64,000 nt of DNA from Streptomyces sp. NBC_00249 (GTDB taxonomy: Bacteria > Actinomycetota > Actinomycetes > Streptomycetales > Streptomycetaceae), in the NCBI RefSeq assembly GCF_026342355.1, contig NZ_JAPEMV010000001.1, forward strand, positions 1,426,001 through 1,490,000, read 5' to 3'. Below the pieces are notes generated by a model. It was given only the letters and a program-made list of their open reading frames with translations. It searched no databases and had not been told where the DNA came from. Below, in pieces: positions 54,747 through 61,563 of this stretch (positions within the stretch are counted from its first letter, which is position 1; each line of letters opens with the position of its first letter). Position numbers and translations under genes: made by a program.

Positions 54747-55670
54747 TTAGAGGTTGGTCATGTCCACGGGGATACGGGCGTCAACGCCGTCGCGGAGGAC
54801 CGTCGCCTCGATCAGACCGTACGGGCGGTCGGCGGCGAAGTAGACCTCGTTGTCGTTCTTGAGGCCGAAGGGCTCCAGGTCGACGAGGAAGTGGTGCTTG
54901 TTCGGGAGCGAGAAGCGGACCTCGTCGATCTCCGAACGGTGGTTGATGATGCGCGAACCCATCTGGTACAGGGTCTGCTGCAACGACAGGGAGTAGGTCT
55001 CCGCGAAGGCCTGCAGCATGTGCTTGCGGGTCTCGGCGTAGGACTTCTCCCAGTTCGGCATCCGCTGGTCGTCGTCCGACCAGCTGAAACGCCAACGGGC
55101 CGACACCTGGGTGGCGAGGATGCGGTCGTACGCTTCCTTCAGGGTCGTGTACTTGTCCTTCACGTAACCCCAGAACTCGGAGTTCGTGGAGTTCATGACG
55201 ACGAGGTCCTTGAGGCCGGAGATGACCTCCCAGTTCTTGCCGTCGTACGTGATCTGGGTGACCCGGGTCTCGCCGCCGTTGCGGACGAAGGAGTGGTTCA
55301 CCTCGTCGGAGCCGATGAACTTCGAGTTGGCGTCCGAGGTGGCGATCCGGGACCAGGAGTACTCCTCGATCCGGATGCGGGCCTTCTGGATCGGCTCCTG
55401 GCTGTTGACGAACCAGCGCGCCAGGTGGATGCCGAACTGCTCGGCGGACTCGATGCCGTACTCCTTGGCGAACGCGTACACCGTGTTCTTGGTGGTGTCC
55501 GTCGGCAGGACGTTGGCGTTCGAGCCGGAGTAGTGGACGTCGTCCATGTCGCCGGACAGGGCGACCGAGACGTTCAGGTCCTTGATGTGGTGGGTGTCGC
55601 CGTCCCGCGTGATCTTGACGACGCGGTTCTCTGCTTTGCCGTACTGGTTCTGGCCCAGAATCGTGGCCAT
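54747..55670 (-). CDS. pucL: Uricase (cofactor-independent urate oxidase)
   Basis: 307 residues. Oxidises urate with O2 to 5-hydroxyisourate and H2O2. Active-site features: Lys in ILGQNQYGKAENRVVKI near residue 12, Thr in LPTDTTKNTVYAF near 62, Asn/Arg in NHSFVRNGG, and the T-fold repeats ending in NKHHFLVDLEPFGL. The ATG at 55668-55670 is 1 bp after the uraH stop, so the three genes form one operon. H2O2 output links it to the nearby catalase. Confidence 0.96.
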   Translation of the reverse strand: MATILGQNQYGKAENRVVKITRDGDTHHIKDLNVSVALSGDMDDVHYSGSNANVLPTDTTKNTVYAFAKEYGIESAEQFGIHLARWFVNSQEPIQKARIRIEEYSWSRIATSDANSKFIGSDEVNHSFVRNGGETRVTQITYDGKNWEVISGLKDLVVMNSTNSEFWGYVKDKYTTLKEAYDRILATQVSARWRFSWSDDDQRMPNWEKSYAETRKHMLQAFAETYSLSLQQTLYQMGSRIINHRSEIDEVRFSLPNKHHFLVDLEPFGLKNDNEVYFAADRPYGLIEATVLRDGVDARIPVDMTNL

Positions 55671-55671
55671 G

Positions 55672-56076
55672 CTAGCTCCCTCGGTAAACGGAGTAGCCGA
55701 ACGGGTTGAGCAGCAGCGGTACGTGGTAATGCTCGCCCGGGTTCACCGCGAAGGTGATCGTTACCTCGGGGAAGAACGCACCGCTGTCCCTTACGCGGGG
55801 GGCGTCCTGCTGCGCCTCGGCTTGCTTCACTGTGTTGATTGAACGCGTGAAGTACGTCTCGGTCTCGAAGTCGAGACGCACGTGTGTGGTGCCCTCCGGC
55901 AGCGCCGGCAGGTCCTTGCAACGCCCGTCGGCGTCGGTGGCGGAGCCGCCCAGGGCCGCCCACTCGCCGTCGAGGCCCGTACGGGCCGACAGGGAGATGG
56001 CGACGCCCTCTGCGGGCTTGCCGATGCTGGTGTCCAGGATGTGCGTGGACACCGACGCGGTGGTCGCGGTGCTCAT
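55672..56076 (-). CDS. uraH: 5-hydroxyisourate hydrolase
   Basis: 134 residues, transthyretin-like fold. Hydrolyses 5-hydroxyisourate to OHCU. Signatures: SVSTHILDTSIGKPAEG at the N-terminus with the catalytic His, FFPEVTITFAV, HYHVPLLLNPFGYSVYRGS at the C-terminus (the diagnostic YRGS). The ATG at 56074-56076 is preferred over the GTG two codons earlier because GAAGGAG is correctly spaced. Two bp separate it from uraD. Confidence 0.95.
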   Translation of the reverse strand: MSTATTASVSTHILDTSIGKPAEGVAISLSARTGLDGEWAALGGSATDADGRCKDLPALPEGTTHVRLDFETETYFTRSINTVKQAEAQQDAPRVRDSGAFFPEVTITFAVNPGEHYHVPLLLNPFGYSVYRGS

Positions 56077-56078
56077 GC

Positions 56079-56597
56079 TCACGCTCCTTCTTCTGCGAGT
56101 TCGACGAGGCGGGTCAGGCGGATCTTGTTGATCTTGACGAGCTCGCCGCGGGCGATTTCCCGCTCCTGCTCCGGCGAGTTCTCGATCCGGACCTTGACCG
56201 CGTCCCGCATGAACTCACCGGTCGCACCGGTGGCACAGATGAGGAAGACGTGGCCGAACTTCTCCTGGTACGCCAGGTTCAGTTCGAGGAGCTCGCTCTT
56301 GAGCTCCTCCGAGGCGCCGGCCATGCCACGCTGCTCGCGGGCGGAGGTCGGGTCACCCGGCTTCGGCCGGCCGATCGGCGCGTGGCCCCCCATCGCCTCG
56401 CCGAGGTCCTCGGCGGTGAGCTCCGCCATGGCGGACTCGTTGGCCGAGAACAGGGCATCGACGCCGGCGAAGGGGCGCTGGGCGAGCAGCTTGCTGCCCC
56501 ATGCCGAACTGGCGCACACCTCGTGGAGCTCGGCCGTGGCCGCGCTGTCGTCCAAGGCGTTGAACCGGGTGAGACCCGGGGTCGGACTCGAAGTCAC
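56079..56597 (-). CDS. uraD: OHCU decarboxylase
   Basis: 172 residues from GTG 56595-56597 behind GGAGG. Decarboxylates 2-oxo-4-hydroxy-4-carboxy-5-ureidoimidazoline to S-allantoin. Catalytic His is in GHAPIGRPKPGDP near residue 73; the rest of the helical fold (FNALDDSAATAELHEVCAS, FGHVFLICATGATGEFM) is intact. First gene of the uricase operon. Confidence 0.94.
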   Translation of the reverse strand: MTSSPTPGLTRFNALDDSAATAELHEVCASSAWGSKLLAQRPFAGVDALFSANESAMAELTAEDLGEAMGGHAPIGRPKPGDPTSAREQRGMAGASEELKSELLELNLAYQEKFGHVFLICATGATGEFMRDAVKVRIENSPEQEREIARGELVKINKIRLTRLVELAEEGA

Positions 56598-56639
56598 GGT
56601 AGGCCTCCGTGGCCTGTTGTTGCTTTGACGGGCTGCGCA

Positions 56640-56680
56640 TAGCTAACGCCCTCGACAACACGGCGTCAACACTTTGTTGA
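56640..56680 (-). promoter_or_regulatory. uraD operon promoter with TCAAC-N5-GTTGA operator
   Basis: On the minus strand TTGACG, an 18-bp spacer, and TAGCTA (56645-56640) form the promoter. The palindrome TCAAC-ACTTT-GTTGA at 56666-56680 covers the -35. The start site would be near 56633, giving a leader of about 36 bases with GGAGG before the GTG. Catalase has the same operator and the same TTGACGCCG start to its -35/spacer. Confidence 0.75.
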
Positions 56681-56751
56681 AACTTCCCGTACACAAAAGC
56701 CGCCGCCCGGGTGAATTGGGCGGCGGCTCGTCACGGTGGGTGAACCAGGTT

Positions 56752-57147
56752 TCACTCTTGGCTGTTTTTGGGCCCCTTCGAAGTGGCCGCATCCCTGTTC
56801 AAGTAGTTGTAGACCGTGAAGCGGCTTACGCCCAGGGCTCCCGCGACCGTCTCCACGCCGTGCCGTACGGAGAAGGCGCCGCGCGCCTCCAGTATGCGTA
56901 CCACGTCCTGCTTGGATTTCCGGTCGAGCTGGGCCAACGGTACGCCGTGCCGGCGCTCCAGCGCCGCCAGGATGTGGTCCAGCGAGTCGGAGAGCTGGGG
57001 CAGGCGTACCGCGAGCAGGTCCTGGCCCTCCCAGGTCAGCACGACGTCGTCGGGCTGCGCCAGGGCGGGATCCATCAGCTCGCCCCCCATCGCGTCGACC
57101 AGCGGCTTGACCGCGGCGACGAAGGGGTGGTCGCGGGGCTCGGTCAT
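56752..57147 (-). CDS. YheO/DauR-like HTH regulator, short form
   Basis: 131 residues. The N-terminal half (FVAAVKPLVDAMGGELMDPA, VRLPQLSDSLDHILAALERR) may be a reduced sensor. The C-terminal HTH_22-type domain reads LDRKSKQDVVRILEARGAFS, then VETVAGALGVSRFTVYNYLN. Its ATG overlaps the stop of the preceding small gene. Position just upstream of, and on the same strand as, the uraD operon makes it a candidate second regulator of urate use. The family often senses amino acids or D-amino acids. Confidence 0.75.
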   Translation of the reverse strand: MTEPRDHPFVAAVKPLVDAMGGELMDPALAQPDDVVLTWEGQDLLAVRLPQLSDSLDHILAALERRHGVPLAQLDRKSKQDVVRILEARGAFSVRHGVETVAGALGVSRFTVYNYLNRDAATSKGPKNSQE

Positions 57148-57395
57148 GGGGTGTCCTCCCCGATCACATTGACCTGGAGCGAGACGCGCGTCGCCCCGGC
57201 CTCCAGTGAATCGCGCAGCAGCGCGGCCACCGCGGTCAGCACCGCGTCGGACTCGCCCTCGGCGGTGTTGCCGAACGGGCCGACGTCCACCGCGTCCAGC
57301 TGCGCCTTCTGGATGACCTCGCGAGCGGCCACGGCATGGGCGGGGGCCTCTTCAAGATCGAAGGGCTCGGTCGTGAACTCCACTCTCAATCGCAC
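57144..57395 (-). CDS. MTH1187/thiamine-binding-like small protein
   Basis: 83 residues from GTG 57393-57395. A single ferredoxin-like domain: LRVEFTTEPFDLEEAPAHAV, then VDVGPFGNTAEGESDAVLTA and a last strand GATRVSLQVNVI. The G-P-x-G-N/T-T-x-E-G loop is typical of the MTH1187 (DUF77) family, some members of which bind thiamine or cytosine-like rings. Translationally coupled (ATGA) to the HTH gene, so it may supply a ligand signal. That link is inference. Confidence 0.65.
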   Translation of the reverse strand: MRLRVEFTTEPFDLEEAPAHAVAAREVIQKAQLDAVDVGPFGNTAEGESDAVLTAVAALLRDSLEAGATRVSLQVNVIGEDTP

Positions 57396-57440
57396 GCAGG
57401 TCAACCTACTGCGCGGTCGCGATTTTTCGGGAGTCGGCAC

Positions 57441-57505
57441 TTGACATCCGCGCGGGAGCCAATGCAGTCTTCCATCAAGCAGAAAATAACTTCCGCAATA
57501 CGGAA
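57441..57505 (+). promoter_or_regulatory. hyi promoter and TTCCG-N5-CGGAA operator
   Basis: TTGACA at 57441-57446 is a perfect -35, with a weak -10 near 57464-57469. The palindrome TTCCG-CAATA-CGGAA at 57491-57505 runs directly into the ribosome site GGAAGGAG (57502-57509). A protein bound here would lie downstream of the start site and could act as a roadblock or cover the ribosome site in DNA form. Confidence 0.6.
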
Positions 57506-57521
57506 GGAGCGCACACCCCTC

Positions 57522-58355
57522 ATGGGATACACGGACCAGCGCTTCGATGTAAACCTGTCGATCCTCTTCACGGAACTCCCGCTCCTGGAGCGCCCTGCGG
57601 CTGCCGCCGCGGCGGGCTTCACGGCGGTCGAGCTGTGGTGGCCCTGGATCGAGACCCCCACCCCCGCTCAGGCGGAGCTCGACGCCCTCAAGAAGGCTCT
57701 TGAGGACGCCGGCACCCAGCTGGTGGGCCTGAACTTCTACGCCGGCCAGCTGCCGGGGCCGGACCGCGGTGCGGTCTCGGTCCCCGGTGAGGAGTCGGAC
57801 CGCTTCAACGCCAACATCAACGTGGCCGCGGACTTCGCGGCCTCGGTCGGCTGCAAGGCGCTGAACGCCCTGTACGGCAACCGCGTCGAAGGCGTGGACC
57901 CCGCCGTCCAGGACGAGCTGGCCCTCAAGAACCTCGTCGTCGCGGCCCAGGCCGCCGACCGCGTGGGTGCGATCCTCCTGATCGAGACCCTCAACAAGCC
58001 CGAGTCGCCGCTCTACCCCCTGGTGAGCGCCCCGGCCGGCATCGAGGTAGTGGACAAGGTGAACGAGGCCACCGGCCTCGGGAACGCCAAGTTCCTGCTC
58101 GACCTGTACCACCTGGCGATGAACGATGAGGACCTCTCCGAGGTCATCGAAAAGTACGCCGCCAAGACCGGCCACGTCCAGATCGCGGACAAGCCCGGAC
58201 GCGGTGCTCCCGGCACCGGCGAGCTGCCTCTCGAGGCGCTCCTGGACCAGCTCAAGAAGGCCGGATACGAAGGCTGGGTGGGTCTGGAGTACAAGGCCGC
58301 CGACGCCGTCGCCTCCTTCGAGTGGCTGCCCGCCGAGGCCCGCGCCGCCAAGTAG
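57522..58355 (+). CDS. hyi: Hydroxypyruvate isomerase
   Basis: 277 residues from ATG 57522. TIM barrel of the Hyi/AP-endonuclease type 2 family: QRFDVNLSILFTELPLLERP, VELWWPWIETPTPAQ, VGLNFYAGQLPGPDRGAVSV, ILLIETLNKPESPLYPL (metal Glu), FLLDLYHLAMNDED, and WVGLEYKAADAVASFEWL. Interconverts hydroxypyruvate and tartronate semialdehyde. First of a glyoxylate-to-glycerate pair with glxR, 75 bp apart. Confidence 0.93.
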   Translation: MGYTDQRFDVNLSILFTELPLLERPAAAAAAGFTAVELWWPWIETPTPAQAELDALKKALEDAGTQLVGLNFYAGQLPGPDRGAVSVPGEESDRFNANINVAADFAASVGCKALNALYGNRVEGVDPAVQDELALKNLVVAAQAADRVGAILLIETLNKPESPLYPLVSAPAGIEVVDKVNEATGLGNAKFLLDLYHLAMNDEDLSEVIEKYAAKTGHVQIADKPGRGAPGTGELPLEALLDQLKKAGYEGWVGLEYKAADAVASFEWLPAEARAAK

Positions 58356-58430
58356 GCGGACAAAGTCCAGGCGATCAGCCAGGCACCTCACGCACTTTTC
58401 GTACAAAGCATTAAGAGAAGGACCCTCATC

Positions 58431-59321
58431 ATGAGCACCCTCCCCAACATCGCCTGGATCGGCCTCGGCATCATGGGCTCCCCCATGGCCGAGAACCTCC
58501 TGAAGGCCGGCTACTCGGTCACCGGCTTCACGCTGGAGCAGGACAAGCTGGAGCGCCTCGCCGCCGCCGGTGGCACCGCGGCCGGCTCGATCGCCGACGC
58601 GGTCAAGGACGCCGACGTGATCATCACGATGGTGCCCGCCTCCCCCCAGGTCGAGGCCATCTCCTACGGTGAGAACGGCATCCTGGAGAACGCGAAGTCC
58701 GGCGCGCTGATCATCGACATGTCGTCGATCACCCCGCAGACCTCGATCGACCTGGCGAAGAACGCCGCCGCCAAGGGCATCCGCGTCATCGACGCCCCGG
58801 TGTCCGGTGGCGAGGCCGGTGCCATCGAGGCCGTCCTGTCGATCATGGTGGGTGGCGAGCAGGCCGACTTCGACGAGGCCCTGCCGGTCCTCGAGGCCCT
58901 CGGCAAGGTCATCGTCCTGTGCGGTCCGCACGGCTCCGGCCAGACGGTGAAGGCCGCCAACCAGCTCATCGTCGCGGTGAACATCCAGGCGTGCGCCGAG
59001 GCCGTCGTCTTCCTCGAGAAGTCGGGCGTGAACCTCGAAGCCGCTCTGGACGTGCTCAACGGCGGTCTGGCCGGCTCCACGGTCCTGACCCGCAAGAAGG
59101 CCAACTTCCTGAACCGCGACTTCAAGCCCGGTTTCCGGATCGACCTGCACCACAAGGACATGGGCATCGTCACCGACGCCGCCCGCAACGTCGGTGCGGC
59201 CCTGCCGGTCGGCGCGGTCGTCGCCCAGCTGGTCGCCTCGCTGCGCGCCCAGGGTGACGGCGGCCTGGACCACTCCGCGCTGCTCCGCGCGGTCGAGCGC
59301 CTCTCCGGCGCCCAGATCTGA
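58431..59321 (+). CDS. glxR: 2-hydroxy-3-oxopropionate (tartronate semialdehyde) reductase
   Basis: 296 residues, beta-hydroxyacid dehydrogenase family. NAD motif WIGLGIMGSPMAENLLKAG, DAPVSGGEAGAIEAVLSIMV, catalytic Lys in GSGQTVKAANQLIVA near residue 180, and FRIDLHHKDMGI. Reduces tartronate semialdehyde to D-glycerate. AGAAGG precedes the ATG. Follows hyi on the same strand. Confidence 0.94.
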   Translation: MSTLPNIAWIGLGIMGSPMAENLLKAGYSVTGFTLEQDKLERLAAAGGTAAGSIADAVKDADVIITMVPASPQVEAISYGENGILENAKSGALIIDMSSITPQTSIDLAKNAAAKGIRVIDAPVSGGEAGAIEAVLSIMVGGEQADFDEALPVLEALGKVIVLCGPHGSGQTVKAANQLIVAVNIQACAEAVVFLEKSGVNLEAALDVLNGGLAGSTVLTRKKANFLNRDFKPGFRIDLHHKDMGIVTDAARNVGAALPVGAVVAQLVASLRAQGDGGLDHSALLRAVERLSGAQI

Positions 59322-59327
59322 TCCCCC

Positions 59328-59349
59328 GCGGCCCGCTCCCCCGGGCCGC
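59328..59349 (+). terminator. Terminator-like hairpin after glxR
   Basis: GCGGCCCG (59328-59335) pairs with CGGGCCGC (59342-59349) over a 6-base loop, 7 bp after the stop codon. Confidence 0.55.
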
Positions 59350-59376
59350 CCCTCCCCCTCCACGGGGGCCTGAGTT

Positions 59377-59436
59377 TCCGGATGGTGCCGGTGCTGACAC
59401 CTGTCCTGTCGCGCCCAAGTGCCGGCACCGTCCGGA
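59377..59436 (+). repeat. 15-bp inverted repeat upstream of catalase promoter
   Basis: TCCGGATGGTGCCGG (59377-59391) and CCGGCACCGTCCGGA (59422-59436) match at 14 of 15 positions with 30 bases between. It ends 24 bp before the catalase operator. It may be a second terminator for glxR or a distal regulatory site. Confidence 0.55.
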
Positions 59437-59459
59437 TTACCTCTCCTTCTCTCTTTCTT

Positions 59460-59500
59460 TCAACAAACTGTTGACGCCGCGTTCACGCCGAAATTAGGCT
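59460..59500 (+). promoter_or_regulatory. Catalase promoter with TCAAC-N5-GTTGA operator
   Basis: TCAAC-AAACT-GTTGA at 59460-59474 overlaps the -35 TTGACG (59471-59476); an 18-bp spacer leads to TAGGCT (59495-59500). Start near 59507. The geometry is the same as at uraD. Immediately inside the transcript, GACGGAA (59510-59516) and TTCCGTC (59523-59529) form a 7-bp hairpin. Confidence 0.75.
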
Positions 59501-59556
59501 GTTCCGCATGACGGAAGACGCTTTCCGTCAGCAGTTGCCCCGTACGGAAGGTCACC

Positions 59557-61014
59557 ATGTCGAAGCGCACGCTGACGACCGAGTCTGGCGCCCCGGTCGC
59601 CGACAATCAGAACTCCGCTACCGCCGGCGTCGGTGGCCCCCTCCTGGTCCAGGACCAGCAGCTCCTCGAGAAGCTCGCCCGCTTCAACCGCGAGCGCATC
59701 CCGGAGCGCGTGGTGCACGCCCGCGGCAGCGCCGCGTACGGCTACTTCGAGGTGACCGACGACGTCACCGCGTACACCAGCGCCGCGTTCCTGAACACGG
59801 TCGGCAAGAAGACCGAGACCTTCCTGCGGTTCTCCACCGTCGCCGACTCCCTCGGTGGCGCGGACGCGGTCCGCGACCCCCGCGGTTTCGCGCTGAAGTT
59901 CTACACCGAAGAGGGCAACTACGACCTCGTCGGCAACAACACCCCGGTGTTCTTCATCAAGGACCCGATCAAGTTCCCCGACTTCATCCACTCCCAGAAG
60001 CGCGACCCCTTCACGGGCAAGCAGGAAGCGGACAACGTCTGGGACTTCTGGGCGCACGCCCCCGAGGCGACGCACCAGATCACCTGGCTGATGGGTGACC
60101 GCGGCATACCCGCGTCGTACCGTCACATGAACGGCTACGGCTCGCACACGTACCAGTGGACGAACGAGCAGGGCGAGGCCTTCTTCGTCAAGTACCACTT
60201 CAAGACGAACCAGGGCATCCGCTGCCTGTCGGGCGAGCAGGCCGCCGAGCTCGTCGGCTCGGACGCCAACTCGCACCAGACCGACCTGCTGCAGGCCATC
60301 GAGCGCGGTGTGAACCCCTCGTGGACCCTGTACGTGCAGATCATGCCGGCCGCCGAGGCCGCGGACTACCGCTTCAACCCGTTCGACCTCACCAAGGTGT
60401 GGCCGCACAGCGACTACCCGCTGCAGCGCGTGGGCCGTCTGGTCCTCGACCGCAACCCGGACAACGTCTTCGCCGAGGTCGAGCAGTCCGCCTTCTCCCC
60501 GAACAACTTCGTCCCGGGCATCACCGCCTCGCCGGACAAGATGCTCCAGGGCCGCCTCTTCGCCTACGCCGACGCCCAGCGCTACCGCCTCGGTGTGAAC
60601 CACACCCTGCTGCCGGTCAACGCCCCGAAGGCGACCAAGGCCGAGAACTACGGCCGCGACGGCGTCATGGCGCTGCGCAACGGCTCGCGCCACGACAAGA
60701 ACTACGAGCCCAACTCGTACCAGGGTCCGGCCGAGACCGGTCTCGCCCTCGGCGCCCCGAAGGCCGTCTCCGGCTACACGGGCACCCACGAGGCCCCGGC
60801 CCACACCAAGGACGACGACTTCTTCCAGGCCGGTGAGCTCTACCGCCTGATGTCGGAGGCCGAGAAGCAGCGTCTGGTGGCGACCATCGCCGGCGGCCTG
60901 TCTCAGGTCACCCTCGAGGACGTCATCGAGAAGAACCTGGCTCACTTCCACGCCGCAGACGCCGACTACGGCCGTCGCGTCGAGGAGGCCGTCCGCGCCC
61001 TGCGCGACGCCTGA
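59557..61014 (+). CDS. katA: Monofunctional heme catalase, small-subunit type
   Basis: 485 residues. Splits H2O2. Distal His54 is in RVVHARGSAAYGYFE, the distal Asn in YDLVGNNTPVFFIKD, and the proximal heme Tyr in RLFAYADAQRYRLG. No C-terminal flavodoxin domain, so it is the clade-3-like short form. ATG 59557 has GGAAGG upstream. It sits in the purine/glyoxylate block and shares its operator with the uricase operon, so scavenging uricase peroxide is a likely specific role. Confidence 0.95.
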   Translation: MSKRTLTTESGAPVADNQNSATAGVGGPLLVQDQQLLEKLARFNRERIPERVVHARGSAAYGYFEVTDDVTAYTSAAFLNTVGKKTETFLRFSTVADSLGGADAVRDPRGFALKFYTEEGNYDLVGNNTPVFFIKDPIKFPDFIHSQKRDPFTGKQEADNVWDFWAHAPEATHQITWLMGDRGIPASYRHMNGYGSHTYQWTNEQGEAFFVKYHFKTNQGIRCLSGEQAAELVGSDANSHQTDLLQAIERGVNPSWTLYVQIMPAAEAADYRFNPFDLTKVWPHSDYPLQRVGRLVLDRNPDNVFAEVEQSAFSPNNFVPGITASPDKMLQGRLFAYADAQRYRLGVNHTLLPVNAPKATKAENYGRDGVMALRNGSRHDKNYEPNSYQGPAETGLALGAPKAVSGYTGTHEAPAHTKDDDFFQAGELYRLMSEAEKQRLVATIAGGLSQVTLEDVIEKNLAHFHAADADYGRRVEEAVRALRDA

Positions 61015-61028
61015 GCCGCACAGCTGTA

Positions 61029-61059
61029 CCAGAGGCCTGACGGGAGGTCAGACCTCTGG
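61029..61059 (+). terminator. Catalase terminator
   Basis: CCAGAGGCCTGAC (61029-61041) pairs with GTCAGACCTCTGG (61047-61059) with one mismatch and a 5-base loop, 14 bp after the catalase stop. Confidence 0.8.
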
Positions 61060-61467
61060 TGCTGAGCCCGACCCGCGGACCCGGATGAGGGGTGGTACGC
61101 GGTGAGGGCAGGACGAGGACCGTGGCGAGCGTGCGAGCCAGTGCGGTGGTAATGGGTTCCGAGGCCCGTCTCTTGACCTGAGGGAGACGATGCCGGAGTT
61201 CTCGTCGCCGCCCGCCACGGTCCCAGCCACTCCTTATATATGTGTACAGGGGCCACGCACAGAGTCCCCTGTACAGATAGAGGAGCCTCCTACTCCGCCC
61301 GGCGGTGCGAACGACGTCTTCTGGACGCCGTACTCGCACCGCTTCGCGGGCATCGACCGGCTGCGCCGGACTCCGTCCGCCGGAGTCCAGGCAGCCACAC
61401 AACTCCGCCCGGCGGTGCGAACGTCCTGTCGCGCCAGCCTCGCTCCGTCGGGCGGTAACAAACCAGA

Positions 61468-61510
61468 GCGCCGAGTCACGGACGGTCCCGTGACTCGGCG
61501 CTTTGTCGTT
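61468..61510 (+). terminator. Intrinsic terminator with T-rich tail
   Basis: GCGCCGAGTCACGG (61468-61481) pairs perfectly with 61488-61501 over 6 bases, followed by TTTGTCGTT. No annotated plus-strand gene ends nearby except catalase 450 bp earlier, which has its own terminator. It therefore implies a transcript in the region before it. Confidence 0.8.
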
Positions 61511-61543
61511 CCCCGAGGCAGGCGGGCTATCGTAGGCGGCTCT

Positions 61544-61559
61544 GACTGAAAGGTCAGTC
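61544..61559. promoter_or_regulatory. Candidate TetR operator GACTGA-N4-TCAGTC
   Basis: A 6-bp inverted repeat with 4-base spacer ends 4 bp before the TetR GTG. A -10-like TATCGT at 61528-61533 is just upstream, so the site would straddle the start of transcription. This suits autorepression. Confidence 0.6.
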
Positions 61560-61563
61560 GGCG

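Larger units (their letters stand above)
61060..61563. other. Gene-free repeat-bearing region, possible small RNA
   Basis: No convincing protein gene. An AT-rich TATATA (61235-61240) is followed at once by TGTACAGGGG (61243-61252), inverted exactly at 61266-61275. A 22-bp direct repeat (CTCCGCCCGGCGGTGCGAACG core) lies at 61292-61313 and 61402-61423, with a decayed third copy near 61443. A transcript starting near 61247 would end at the strong hairpin at 61468-61501, about 260 nt. Whether it is transcribed is unknown. Confidence 0.4.

Noticed and set aside
57144..59363. 739-codon minus-strand open frame across hyi and glxR
   Set aside because: Only the last 84 codons (57144-57395) are protein-like; the rest is antisense to two recognised enzymes.
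61190..61549. Possible 119-codon plus-strand gene in the repeat region
   Set aside because: It reads through direct repeats and a strong terminator hairpin; residue composition is not protein-like.
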